From positions 1 through 49,775 of the forward strand of contig DFLU01000007.1 in assembly GCA_002375495.1 (NCBI GenBank): a DNA stretch of 49,775 nt, in the 5' to 3' direction. The DNA is from Flavobacteriaceae bacterium UBA3611 (GTDB taxonomy: Bacteria; Bacteroidota; Bacteroidia; Flavobacteriales; Flavobacteriaceae). Positions 16,449-23,974 of this stretch are shown here, piece by piece. Numbering within the stretch: the stretch's first letter is position 1; each line of letters opens with the position of its first letter. The position numbers were made by a program, and so were the translations under genes. The notes beneath the pieces are model-generated. The model did no database searches and was not told the origin of the DNA. It was given only the letters and a program-made list of their open reading frames with translations.

Positions 16449-17387
16449 TTAGCTGTCTTCGTCTAAGTGATCTGGAATCCCATCACCATCTTCGTCTGGT
16501 AAGGTGATATTCCCTTCGCTATCAATAATAATTTCATCGCGGGTAGGGCGGCCGTCACCATCGTCGTCTGCATCGTCAAAATTGGGTCGTTGGTCACCAT
16601 CTGTATCGTCATCTTCTTCTAAACCGTTACCGTTGGGGTCTTCCATAAAAGTTGGCAAGCCGTCGTTGTCTTGGTCGCCTGTTTCCTTCGCGTACATTTG
16701 GAAGGTAAAAATTAGCTGAGAATATAAAGGTATGCTCGAGGTTGGCGGCGGATTTACATAATAGCCGAGACCCGACTGCATAAACACTGCTCCTACACCA
16801 AAATCTTCAAAAGAAACTGTTCCGTCAGGATTGGTAGTAAAAGTTGAAGCTGTTTCAAACTCAATCAACGCATCTTGAAGTCCGTTTACGATAAGAGTCA
16901 TATCAAACTTTACCGGTGAAGAAGACGCATCAAAAACTTTACTATAAGGCTGCGCTGCCGTTTCTTCATTTATATAAGTACCCTCATAGGTAATGGTAGC
17001 AAGATCTCCAAATGTAGGTTTTTCACCTGCTCCTTCCAGTGCATCTAGGTAATACAACTTATAGCTCACACCGTCGGTCACCCTATCTTCAACGATTTTA
17101 GATGAAACCTGGGTCAATAATGGAATCTTATCAGCATTATCTCCAGCTATGGTATCAAATTTAATCTGAAAGTCGAAGTCGGCTGGCGGATTCGCAAATT
17201 CTTCATAATTATAAAAGTGCGTTCGTAAATATTCTTCGACTATAGCTGTGCTTAAAGGAGCTTCTTCACCCCTATCCCTTGCTGGAATAAAATTAGGATC
17301 GGTAGGATCGTCATCATTTCCGCAGGCTACAAGCGTAAGAAGTATGGCAAGTAATGGAATGTAATATATATTTTTTTTCATCATCAA
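16449..17387 (-). CDS. FKBP-like lipoprotein with calcium-binding thrombospondin-type-3-like tail
   Basis: 312 aa. A lipobox (LTLVACGN) puts the lipidated Cys at residue 22. Residues about 115-235 resemble an FKBP-type peptidyl-prolyl isomerase domain: GDLATITYEGTYI, SPVKFDMTLIVNGLQDALIEF, and SSIPLYSQLIFTFQMYA where FKBPs have a final IPP..LIF strand. The last 80 residues hold DxDxDG-like repeats (DQDNDGLPTF, DTDGDQRPNFDDADDDGDG, DEDGDGIPDHLDEDS), which bind calcium in thrombospondin type 3 repeats. It is probably a surface or periplasmic chaperone-like lipoprotein; isomerase activity is not assured. It is a single gene, convergent with transketolase. Confidence 0.8.
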   Translation of the reverse strand: MMMKKNIYYIPLLAILLTLVACGNDDDPTDPNFIPARDRGEEAPLSTAIVEEYLRTHFYNYEEFANPPADFDFQIKFDTIAGDNADKIPLLTQVSSKIVEDRVTDGVSYKLYYLDALEGAGEKPTFGDLATITYEGTYINEETAAQPYSKVFDASSSPVKFDMTLIVNGLQDALIEFETASTFTTNPDGTVSFEDFGVGAVFMQSGLGYYVNPPPTSSIPLYSQLIFTFQMYAKETGDQDNDGLPTFMEDPNGNGLEEDDDTDGDQRPNFDDADDDGDGRPTRDEIIIDSEGNITLPDEDGDGIPDHLDEDS

Positions 17388-17418
17388 TTTTTCAGGTGCG
17401 CAAGATACAATTTTCCGT

Positions 17419-17426
17419 TATTTTTG
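17419..17426 (+). promoter_or_regulatory. Possible -7 box for the S4-domain gene
   Basis: TATTTTTG matches TAnnTTTG and ends 34 bp before the start codon at 17461. No TTG is seen at the -33 distance, so the call is weak. Confidence 0.35.
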
Positions 17427-17460
17427 TATGCTTAGTTAACGCAGAATTAAGGGCTTTTGT

Positions 17461-17838
17461 ATGAGGGTAGACAAATATTTATGGTGCATTCGATATGTAA
17501 AGACTAGAAATATAGGAACACAGGCGTGTAAGAAAGGCGCTGTAAAAATTGGCGGAAGTACCGTAAAGGCTTCTAGAGACGTGTTTCCGGGTGATAGAAT
17601 CAGTTTCAGAAAAAACCAAATCACCTATCAAATTGAAGTACTCGATTTGCCGCAGAGCCGGGTTGGAGCCAAGCTTGTAGACTTGTACCGAAGAGATGTA
17701 ACGCCAAAAGAAGCGTTTGAGCAAACAGAATTATTAAAATATTCAAAAACGTATTACCGAAAAAAGGGTGTGGGCCGACCTACCAAAAAAGACCGTAGAG
17801 ATATTGAAGACTATACTTCTTTGGGTGAAGAGGAATAA
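17461..17838 (+). CDS. S4-domain RNA-binding protein (Hsp15-like)
   Basis: 125 aa. The S4 fold fills the first 60 residues: MRVDKYLWCIRYVKTRN, then ACKKGAVKIGGSTVKASRDV and FPGDRISFRKN. The basic C-terminal part ends in an acidic tail. Hsp15 proteins bind 50S subunits carrying stalled nascent chains. That role is inferred from the family, as other small S4 proteins look similar. It is followed 33 bp later by the phosphoribosyltransferase gene, which seems to have its own -7 box. Confidence 0.85.
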   Translation: MRVDKYLWCIRYVKTRNIGTQACKKGAVKIGGSTVKASRDVFPGDRISFRKNQITYQIEVLDLPQSRVGAKLVDLYRRDVTPKEAFEQTELLKYSKTYYRKKGVGRPTKKDRRDIEDYTSLGEEE

Positions 17839-17849
17839 TCTTAACTGTG

Positions 17850-17857
17850 TATCTTTG
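17850..17857 (+). promoter_or_regulatory. Possible -7 box before the phosphoribosyltransferase gene
   Basis: TATCTTTG fits the consensus, 14 bp before the ATG at 17872. The nearest TTG upstream (17821-17823) is 26 bp away, longer than usual. Confidence 0.45.
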
Positions 17858-17871
17858 AAAAAAACTTCCCA

Positions 17872-18375
17872 ATGGCAGATATAGAAACGATGATATTGAA
17901 TAAAACCGAAATAGCCCATAAGATAAAACGTATGGCCTACCAGATCTATGAAGCAAATGTTTCGGAAGATGAAGTAATCATTGCGGGAATTCAGAGCAAC
18001 GGATATGTTTTGGCCGAAAAATTGAAACGTGTGGTCGAGAAAATTTCTCCGCTAAAGGTAAAACTCTGCAAGGTGAAAATCAACAAAAAGGATCCACTGG
18101 CACCTATAACTACCAGTTTATCTGCTGAAAACTACACCAATGGAAGTTTGATATTGGTAGACGATGTGTTACACTCTGGTACTACCTTAATATATGCTGT
18201 GAAACATTTTTTGAATGTACCGCTAAAACAATTTAAAACGGCTGTGTTGGTAGACCGAAATCATAAAAAATACCCTGTAAAAGCAGACTTTAAAGGAATT
18301 TCATTGTCGACATCTATCAGTGAAAATGTTTCAGTTATTTTTGAGAGGGGTAATGATCGGGCTATTTTAGAATAG
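17872..18375 (+). CDS. PyrR-like phosphoribosyltransferase
   Basis: 167 aa, type I phosphoribosyltransferase fold with the PRPP-binding motif LILVDDVLHSGTTL (about 93-106), and IIAGIQSNGYVLAEKL near residue 40 for the pyrophosphate loop. PyrR proteins combine uracil phosphoribosyltransferase activity with RNA-binding control of pyr genes in Firmicutes. No pyr gene is nearby, so the regulatory role is unproven here, and a nucleobase salvage role is equally possible. Its last nine bases overlap the end of aroK on the other strand, so the two genes are convergent. Confidence 0.85.
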   Translation: MADIETMILNKTEIAHKIKRMAYQIYEANVSEDEVIIAGIQSNGYVLAEKLKRVVEKISPLKVKLCKVKINKKDPLAPITTSLSAENYTNGSLILVDDVLHSGTTLIYAVKHFLNVPLKQFKTAVLVDRNHKKYPVKADFKGISLSTSISENVSVIFERGNDRAILE

Positions 18376-18885
18376 TTCTAGTACTATTTCAGAAACCACC
18401 TCGTCTACTTGCGAATTTGCATTCACTTTTAATTTTGCCTGTAAGTAGTAAAAATTTCGTTCAAATAAGTGTTTTCGAATAAACTCATTCAGGTCCTTTT
18501 TATTTTCTAGATGCGAAATAAGAGGCCTGTGCTGCTTTTCGGGAAAGAGGCGATTTGTTAAAGTTTCAACACCAACATTCAAAAACACACTTACTACGTC
18601 TTCTGTTTTATTGAGCGCTTCCATCACAGCACCATAACAAGGAGTTCCACCTCCTGTAGCCAATACGAAGGAATGATCATCCTCTAGAAGCTGCTGTAAG
18701 ATTTCCTGTTCTTTTTTTCGAAAGAAAATTTCACCCTTGGTATTAAAAATCTGTGGTATTTCCATCCCGACAGTCTCAGAAATTACGGTGTCCAGATCTA
18801 TGAATGTAGTAGAGAGCACTTTAGCAAGGCGGCGACCTACGGCAGATTTCCCACTGCCCATATACCCGATGAGAATGATTTTCAT
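18367..18885 (-). CDS. aroK: Shikimate kinase
   Basis: Phosphorylates shikimate in aromatic amino-acid synthesis. With the ATG at 18885 the protein is 172 aa, the family length, beginning MKIILIGYMGSGKSAVGRRL with the Walker A loop at once. The frame stays open to 19014, but those 43 extra residues are not kinase-like and would run into the tRNA-Lys promoter, so they are rejected. Other motifs are FIDLDTVI, the shikimate-binding RKKEQEIL and LATGGGTP, and a lid with RPLI. A minus-strand TATTTTTG at 18891-18898 lies so close to the ATG that a leaderless transcript is possible. Confidence 0.95.
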   Translation of the reverse strand: MKIILIGYMGSGKSAVGRRLAKVLSTTFIDLDTVISETVGMEIPQIFNTKGEIFFRKKEQEILQQLLEDDHSFVLATGGGTPCYGAVMEALNKTEDVVSVFLNVGVETLTNRLFPEKQHRPLISHLENKKDLNEFIRKHLFERNFYYLQAKLKVNANSQVDEVVSEIVLELF

Positions 18886-18957
18886 ATCCACAAAAATAAC
18901 CAATTTGAAAAGGTGGGGCGGTTTAAATAAAAAAGAAAAATTTTCTTGACAATAGCT

Positions 18958-18988
18958 TTGAATTATTAATTTAATGATAGTATATTTG
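18958..18988 (+). promoter_or_regulatory. tRNA-Lys promoter
   Basis: TTG (18958-18960), a 20 bp spacer and TATATTTG (18981-18988) give a strong Bacteroidota promoter 45 bp before the tRNA. The 17 bases 18981-18997 recur inverted at window positions 1-17, which suggests a conserved stable-RNA promoter. Confidence 0.75.
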
Positions 18989-19033
18989 CACCCGCTTAAG
19001 GGAAATAAAAACACCTTTTCGAATTGAAATTAT

Positions 19034-19106
19034 GACTTGGTAGCTCAGTTGGTAGAGCACCTCCCTTTTAAGGAGGTGGTCCTGGGTTCGAGCCCCAGCC
19101 AAGTCA
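19034..19106 (+). tRNA. tRNA-Lys (anticodon TTT)
   Basis: 73 nt cloverleaf. The acceptor stem is GACTTGG with CCAAGTC, the D arm is GCTC..GAGC, the anticodon stem CCTCC/GGAGG has loop CTTTTAA (anticodon TTT), and the T arm is CTGGG-TTCGAGC-CCCAG. The discriminator is A. CCA is not encoded: CAC follows. Its 3' end is repeated twice just downstream. Confidence 0.97.
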
Positions 19107-19128
19107 CAAATTTATTGATATATTGGTT

Positions 19129-19285
19129 TTGGGCGAGAAGTTTATCCTGAGCAGGCGACGCAGGAGCATAGCCGAAGGGAGCCCCAGCCAAGTCACAAAA
19201 ATTGTAATAACGCTGTTGGGCGAGAAGTTTATCCTGAGCGTGTGACGCAGGAGCACAGTCGAAGGGAGCCCCAGCCAAGTCACAA
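19129..19285 (+). repeat. Two 70-bp repeats carrying the 3' end of tRNA-Lys
   Basis: Copies at 19129-19198 and 19216-19285 differ at 5 of 70 bases. Each starts TTGGGCGAGAAGTTTATCC, holds a CCTGAGC..GTCGAAGGG-type palindromic repeat, and ends with GAGCCCCAGCCAAGTCACAA. That last 20-mer is identical to 19090-19109, the 3' end of tRNA-Lys plus three bases. The tRNA 3' end therefore occurs three times, 89 and 87 bp apart. Neither copy has a 5' half, so they are not extra tRNAs. Confidence 0.9.
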
Positions 19286-19287
19286 GA

Positions 19288-19313
19288 AGTACTGCCCATA
19301 GCGGTACTTTTTT
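19288..19313 (+). terminator. Terminator downstream of tRNA-Lys and its repeats
   Basis: AGTACTGC and GCGGTACT (19288-19295, 19301-19308; one G-T pair) form an 8-bp stem followed by a T-rich run. If active it would put both tail repeats inside the tRNA-Lys primary transcript. Confidence 0.75.
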
Positions 19314-19341
19314 GTTTTTGAACTTTTTGTAAAGATCAACT

Positions 19342-19427
19342 ACCCGGGTGCTGAAATTGGTAGACAGGCACGGTTGAGGGCCGTGTGCACTAGTTGCGTG
19401 TGGGTTCAAGTCCCATCCCGGGTACCA
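19342..19427 (+). tRNA. tRNA-Leu (anticodon GAG), CCA encoded
   Basis: 86 nt with a long variable arm, as in class II tRNAs. The acceptor is ACCCGGG with CCCGGGT, the anticodon stem CACGG/CCGTG has loop TTGAGGG (anticodon GAG, reading CUC and CUU), and the T loop is TTCAAGT. Discriminator A and an encoded CCA (19425-19427) follow, unlike the neighbouring tRNA-Lys. Confidence 0.96.
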
Positions 19428-19430
19428 TAA

Positions 19431-19455
19431 ACCATCTCATAAGAGGTGGTTTTTT
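19431..19455 (+). terminator. Terminator of tRNA-Leu
   Basis: ACCATCTC and GAGGTGGT (one G-T pair) around a 4-nt loop, followed by six T, start 4 bp after the tRNA end. Confidence 0.82.
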
Positions 19456-19495
19456 AGTTTTATATGACAGCCTTATAATTACCGCCCTCTTATTT

Positions 19496-19528
19496 TTGTG
19501 CATTCTAATTACTTAAATGGTATCTTTG
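19496..19528 (+). promoter_or_regulatory. Promoter of the MerR-type regulator gene
   Basis: TTG (19496-19498), a 22 bp spacer and TATCTTTG (19521-19528) lie 22 bp before the ATG at 19551. The gene therefore has its own promoter, separate from the tRNAs. Confidence 0.65.
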
Positions 19529-19550
19529 GGGAGCAATAGCCCAGTTTAGA

Positions 19551-20459
19551 ATGCTTGTGAAAACCAAATTCAGTATTAAAGATCTCGAGAACCTCAGCGG
19601 TATCAAGGCGCATACTATACGTATTTGGGAAAAGCGGTATGGGGTGTTAGAGCCGTCTAGAACAGACACGAACATTCGCACCTATTCACTCGAAAATTTA
19701 AAACATTTACTGAATATTTCCTTCTTGTACGAGCATGGATATAAGATTTCAAAAATTGCAAAACTTTCAAAAAAAGAACTATGTGGCTTAATCACCGAAA
19801 TGGCAGTAGTGCATGAAGAACAACATGCCATCCATCAGCTAAAAGGTGCCATGTTTCAGTTTGATCAACAACTGTTTGCCAATACCTACCACGCTTTATT
19901 AAAAACAAAAGATTTCCCAGAAATCTTTACAAGTATTTTTATACCGCTACTCACCGATATTGGGTTTTTATGGCAAGTTGGTACTATAGACCCTTGTCAC
20001 GAGCGTTTTGTTTCTGAAATGGTGAAGCAAAAGATTATCGTGAACATTGAAAAATTATACACCGAGCGCGCATTACAAAAACCGCCCTCTTTTGCTCTTT
20101 TCCTACCGCATAAGGAAATTCATGATATCGGCCTTATGTATGCAAATTACCTATGCATTAGCAAGGGAATAAACACCATTTACTTAGGAACAAATATTTC
20201 AATTACAGGTTTAAAAGAAATTGTAAACCATCATCATAATATCACATTTCTCACCTACCTCACAGTAGTGCCCTCAGATGGTACCGTTGGGCAATTTTGC
20301 AAAAAATTTAATGCTGAGTTTGGAAAAAATAAGACATACGATCTTTGGCTCTGCGGAAGTAAAATAAAGGATGCCAATCGTACCGAAATTCCTTCTAACG
20401 TATCATTACTTCATACCATACCAGATTTGGAGACCGCACTTGAAACTCTTAAAAATTAG
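19551..20459 (+). CDS. MerR-family regulator with B12-binding-like domain (CarH/CarA/LitR-like)
   Basis: 302 aa. An N-terminal MerR winged helix (about 6-75) has KFSIKDLENLSGIKAHTIR and WEKRYGVLEPSR. A helical cap follows (about 95-170), then a Rossmann-like cobalamin domain with the E-x-H-x-x-G motif E189-I-H191-D-I-G194, where H191 would be the lower cobalt ligand. CarH photoreceptors carry Wx9EH in the cap; here it is W141..E151-R152, so the second residue is Arg, and the residue after the Trp is Gln142 rather than the His that forms the bis-His adduct in Thermus CarH. It lies 59 bp before crtI and is the obvious candidate regulator, probably a repressor, of the carotenoid genes. Light or B12 response is unproven. 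Confidence 0.87.
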   Translation: MLVKTKFSIKDLENLSGIKAHTIRIWEKRYGVLEPSRTDTNIRTYSLENLKHLLNISFLYEHGYKISKIAKLSKKELCGLITEMAVVHEEQHAIHQLKGAMFQFDQQLFANTYHALLKTKDFPEIFTSIFIPLLTDIGFLWQVGTIDPCHERFVSEMVKQKIIVNIEKLYTERALQKPPSFALFLPHKEIHDIGLMYANYLCISKGINTIYLGTNISITGLKEIVNHHHNITFLTYLTVVPSDGTVGQFCKKFNAEFGKNKTYDLWLCGSKIKDANRTEIPSNVSLLHTIPDLETALETLKN

Positions 20460-20500
20460 CCAAATTTGAAGCAGTGCGACTTTTTTGTTCAAAAAATATA

Positions 20501-20516
20501 TAAATTTGTTAAACAA
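20501..20516 (+). promoter_or_regulatory. Candidate promoter/operator of the crt operon
   Basis: TAAATTTG (20501-20508) matches the -7 consensus. The perfect 11-bp palindrome TTGTTAAACAA (20506-20516) overlaps its end, and a further TTGTT lies at 20485-20489. A regulator bound here would block transcription of crtI. The -33 TTG is only 13 bp away, shorter than normal, so the promoter is uncertain. Confidence 0.45.
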
Positions 20517-20518
20517 TA

Positions 20519-21982
20519 ATGGGACAAAAAATTGCAATCATAGGTTCTGGCTTTTCCTCATTGGCAGCCGCGTCATATCTCGCCCAAGGAGGTCATGAGG
20601 TGACCATATACGAGAAAAACAGCACTGTTGGCGGGCGGGCAAGACAGTTAAAAAAAGACGGCTTTGTCTTCGATATCGGACCAACCTGGTACTGGATGCC
20701 AGATGTATTTGAACGATTTTTTGGAGACTTCGGTAAAAAACCATCAGATTATTATGAATTGATAAAACTTGGGCCAGCATATTCAGTTTATTTTGGCGAA
20801 AATGATTTTATTACCATAGAAGATACGCTTGAAAAAATATGCGCTGCCTTTGAAGCAGAAGAACCTGGAAGTTCTATTCAACTTAAAATATTTATTGCCG
20901 AAGCTCAAAACAACTACGAAATTGCCATTAAAGATTTGGTATACCGTCCAGGAGTTTCTCCATTAGAATTGGTGACACCTGTTACGATGAAAAAAATTGG
21001 GCAGTTTTTTAGCACCATCAGTAAACAGGTCAGAAAAAAGTTTGAGAATCCGCGCTTGGTATCCATCCTCGAATTTCCTGTATTGTTTTTGGGTGCAAAA
21101 CCTTCAAATACACCGGCTTTCTATAGTTTTATGAATTATGCAGATTTCGGTCTAGGTACTTTTCATCCAAAAGACGGAATGTATTCTGTAATTGAAGGCA
21201 TGAAACAATTGGCTTTGAGTTTGGGAGTAACGATTCAAACCGATCAAAATGTAGAAAAAATCAATGTCGAGCAGGGGCATGCAACCTCCTTAGTTAGCAA
21301 TGGGCAGCATATTTCCGCAGACATCATCTTAAGTGGTGCAGATTATCATCATACCGAAACCTTACTTCCAACGAAATACAGACAATATTCTGAAAATTAT
21401 TGGGAAAACAGAACATTTGCCCCTTCTGCATTACTCTTTTATGTAGGCTTCGATAAAAAAATAGAGAATGTAGAGCACCATACCTTATTCTTTGATGTCG
21501 ATTTTGAAGCTCATGCCTATACGATTTATGATGAGCCATCATGGCCTGAAAATCCGTTGTTTTATGCAAGCTTCCCCTCTAAAACCGACAAGCATTGTGC
21601 CCCTGACGGAAAAGAAGCTGGTATCTTTTTAATTCCTTTGGCACCCGGTATAGAAGATACAGAAGCCATTCGGGAGCAATATTTCGATAAAATTATGACA
21701 CGCTTTGAGTATCTCACCAACCAAAAAGTGAGAAATTTCGTTATATTTAATGAATCGTTTTGCATCAATGATTTTGTAGCAGATTACAACTCATATAAAG
21801 GGAATGCATACGGTTTGGCGAACACCTTGTTACAGACCGCATTCTTGCGACCTAAGTTGAAAAGTAAAAAGGTTAAAAATTTATATTTTACCGGTCAGTT
21901 ATCTGTCCCGGGGCCTGGCGTACCACCCTCATTGATATCAGGAAAATTGGTGGCCAGTTTAATTGAAAAACATTTAAATTGA
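20519..21982 (+). CDS. crtI: Phytoene desaturase (CrtI type)
   Basis: 487 aa FAD enzyme that desaturates phytoene in steps to lycopene. The N-terminal dinucleotide motif reads IAIIGSGFSSLAAASYLAQG then YEKNSTVGGRARQ. The conserved FDIGPTWYWMPDVFERFF follows, and the C-terminal FTGQLSVPGPGVPPSLISGK is the family signature. It is the first gene of the pigment operon and overlaps crtB by 4 bp. The ORF is complete and of normal length. Confidence 0.96.
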   Translation: MGQKIAIIGSGFSSLAAASYLAQGGHEVTIYEKNSTVGGRARQLKKDGFVFDIGPTWYWMPDVFERFFGDFGKKPSDYYELIKLGPAYSVYFGENDFITIEDTLEKICAAFEAEEPGSSIQLKIFIAEAQNNYEIAIKDLVYRPGVSPLELVTPVTMKKIGQFFSTISKQVRKKFENPRLVSILEFPVLFLGAKPSNTPAFYSFMNYADFGLGTFHPKDGMYSVIEGMKQLALSLGVTIQTDQNVEKINVEQGHATSLVSNGQHISADIILSGADYHHTETLLPTKYRQYSENYWENRTFAPSALLFYVGFDKKIENVEHHTLFFDVDFEAHAYTIYDEPSWPENPLFYASFPSKTDKHCAPDGKEAGIFLIPLAPGIEDTEAIREQYFDKIMTRFEYLTNQKVRNFVIFNESFCINDFVADYNSYKGNAYGLANTLLQTAFLRPKLKSKKVKNLYFTGQLSVPGPGVPPSLISGKLVASLIEKHLN

Positions 21983-22821
21983 AAGAACTTTTTGACATAG
22001 TATCACAACGTTGTAGCAAGGAAGTTACCAATGCCTACAGCACCTCTTTTTCGTTGGCTACAAAAATGTTGGCCCCCAGTATTAGACAAGATATCTACAA
22101 CATCTATGGGTTTGTACGTTTTGCAGACGAAATTGTAGATACCTTCCACGATTATGATAAAGCTTCACTTTTTAACCGGTTTGAAGAAGACTTAGACCGC
22201 GCGCTGGCAGAAAAAATAAGTTTAAACCCTATTTTAAATTCATTTCAGCATACGTTTCACCAATACGGAATAGACCGCTCCCTTGTTAATTCGTTCATGA
22301 AAAGCATGCGCCTAGATTTAAGTAAGTCTGAATACCTAACCGAAGAAGAATACAAAGATTATATTTATGGGTCTGCAGATGTTGTTGGGTTGATGTGCCT
22401 CAAAGTATTTGTAAAGGGAAATGATGAAAAATACAATCTTTTAAAAAAATCGGCTATGCATTTGGGGTCTGCATTCCAGAAAGTAAACTTTTTACGTGAC
22501 CTCAAAGAAGATTATGAGGGCTTAAGCCGCACGTACTTTCCTAATACGAACCTAAATGAATTGGATGAAGCCTCTAAACAACGTATTATAGATGACATTC
22601 AGGGGGATTTTAAATTAGGGTATGAAGGTATCTTGCAATTGCCCACTGAAGCAAAATTTGGTGTATTTATGGCTTATCGATATTATAGAAAGTTATTGAA
22701 AAAACTGGCAAGCACTCCAGCACTCGAGATCAAAAATTCACGCATCCGTGTACCGAACTATCAGAAATTCGGTCTCCTAACGCGAAGCTACGTGAAATAC
22801 CAATTAAAACTTGTACGTTAA
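21979..22821 (+). CDS. crtB: Phytoene synthase, TTG start
   Basis: 280 aa; condenses two GGPP to phytoene. The two aspartate-rich Mg-diphosphate motifs are D50-EIV-D54 (RFADEIVDTFHD) and D174-LKE-D178 (NFLRDLKEDYEG). The start is TTG at 21979, overlapping the crtI stop as TTGA. It gives the standard N-terminus (M)KELFDIVSQRCSKEV and YSTSFSLATKMLAP, while the next Met lies within that conserved block. Overlap implies translational coupling with crtI. Confidence 0.95.
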   Translation: MKELFDIVSQRCSKEVTNAYSTSFSLATKMLAPSIRQDIYNIYGFVRFADEIVDTFHDYDKASLFNRFEEDLDRALAEKISLNPILNSFQHTFHQYGIDRSLVNSFMKSMRLDLSKSEYLTEEEYKDYIYGSADVVGLMCLKVFVKGNDEKYNLLKKSAMHLGSAFQKVNFLRDLKEDYEGLSRTYFPNTNLNELDEASKQRIIDDIQGDFKLGYEGILQLPTEAKFGVFMAYRYYRKLLKKLASTPALEIKNSRIRVPNYQKFGLLTRSYVKYQLKLVR

Positions 22822-22824
22822 GTT

Positions 22825-23274
22825 ATGGCGATTCTTCTTTGGATACTGATTTTCTTAACCACCTTTTGTATCATGGAATTTATGGCGTGGTTTACACATA
22901 AATATGTGATGCATGGATTTTTATGGAGTTTACATAAAGATCACCATAAAAAAGATCACGACAGCTGGTGGGAACGAAACGATTTCTTCTTTATTTTTTA
23001 TGCTGCGGTGAGCATTGGTTGTTTTATAGGTTGGCAATATTATGGGTTTTGGGCTGGTTTGCCCATCGGACTCGGAATCTTTGCCTACGGAGTGACGTAT
23101 TTCATGGTGCATGATATTTTTATACACCAACGTTTCAAATTATTCCGGAACGCCAATAATTGGTACGCCAAAGGAATTAGAAGAGCGCATAAAATTCACC
23201 ACAAACACTTAGGAAAAGATAAAGGTGAATGCTACGGCATGCTATTTCCGCCATTGAAATATTTCAAAAAATAA
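22825..23274 (+). CDS. crtZ: Beta-carotene hydroxylase
   Basis: 149 aa membrane di-iron enzyme that hydroxylates the rings of beta-carotene to give zeaxanthin. The histidine clusters are H25-x4-H30, H37-xx-H40-H41, H96-x4-H101 and H122-xx-H125-H126, set among four hydrophobic segments. It lies 3 bp after crtB. Its presence implies that xanthophylls, not beta-carotene, are the main pigment, as usual for yellow marine flavobacteria. Confidence 0.94.
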   Translation: MAILLWILIFLTTFCIMEFMAWFTHKYVMHGFLWSLHKDHHKKDHDSWWERNDFFFIFYAAVSIGCFIGWQYYGFWAGLPIGLGIFAYGVTYFMVHDIFIHQRFKLFRNANNWYAKGIRRAHKIHHKHLGKDKGECYGMLFPPLKYFKK

Positions 23275-23277
23275 CCT

Positions 23278-23973
23278 ATGGAGTACCTCTATCTTTGGTT
23301 AAACCTGGGGTCTTTTATCATTCCTTTTCTGTTCAGTTTTCACCCGCGACTTCAATTTTACAAAAGATGGAAAGGCTTTTTTATTGGCATATTGGTCATG
23401 ATGGCCATCTTTATCCCTTGGGACGTACTCTTTACCAATAATGGTTTTTGGGGATTTAACGACGATTATATTACAGGTTATAAATTGCTGAACTTACCCA
23501 TTGAAGAATGGTTGTTCTTTTTTTGTATTCCCTATGCCTGTATCTTCACTCATTATGCACTTCTTGAGCTAAACCCGAAGTTTCAATTTTCCAAAAAAGT
23601 CGTGAATATAGTGTATATAGTACTGGTATCGGTTCTTATAATTACACTGTGGTATAACTACAATAAATGGTATCCGTTAGTAAATTTCCTCTATGTATTG
23701 ATTCCCCTGGGACTAGCCTACAACTACTTTAGGCCATTGTTACAATCATTTTTTGCAACCTATCTTATCATCTTGATTCCCTTCTTTATCGTGAATGGAA
23801 TTCTAACTGGAACCGGGATTGAAGAACCTGTAGTTTGGTATAACAACACCGAAAATTTAGGTATACGATTACTCACCATCCCAATAGAAGATACTATTTA
23901 CAATTTGGGAATGTTGCTTACTGTGTTGCTTTGTACAGAATATTTCAACAAAAAAACTTCAGCGCGAGGTTAA
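23278..23973 (+). CDS. crtYcd: Lycopene cyclase, fused CrtYc-CrtYd type
   Basis: 231 aa with about seven transmembrane segments in two related halves. The first has WGFNDDYITGYKLLNLPIEEW (PIEE at 74-77) and the second RLLTIPIED (PIED at 202-205). These are the paired motifs of the heterodimeric or fused carotenoid cyclases, unrelated to FAD-dependent CrtY. It would close both ends of lycopene to beta-carotene. It lies 3 bp after crtZ, so the order is desaturase, synthase, hydroxylase, cyclase. Confidence 0.92.
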   Translation: MEYLYLWLNLGSFIIPFLFSFHPRLQFYKRWKGFFIGILVMMAIFIPWDVLFTNNGFWGFNDDYITGYKLLNLPIEEWLFFFCIPYACIFTHYALLELNPKFQFSKKVVNIVYIVLVSVLIITLWYNYNKWYPLVNFLYVLIPLGLAYNYFRPLLQSFFATYLIILIPFFIVNGILTGTGIEEPVVWYNNTENLGIRLLTIPIEDTIYNLGMLLTVLLCTEYFNKKTSARG

Positions 23974-23974
23974 A

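Noticed and set aside
18886..19014. N-terminal extension of shikimate kinase by 43 residues
   Set aside because: The extension is unlike the family and overlaps the tRNA-Lys promoter; the internal ATG gives the standard N-terminus.
19129..19285. Two further tRNA-Lys genes after the first
   Set aside because: Only the 3' T-arm strand and acceptor end are present; the 5' acceptor, D and anticodon arms are missing.
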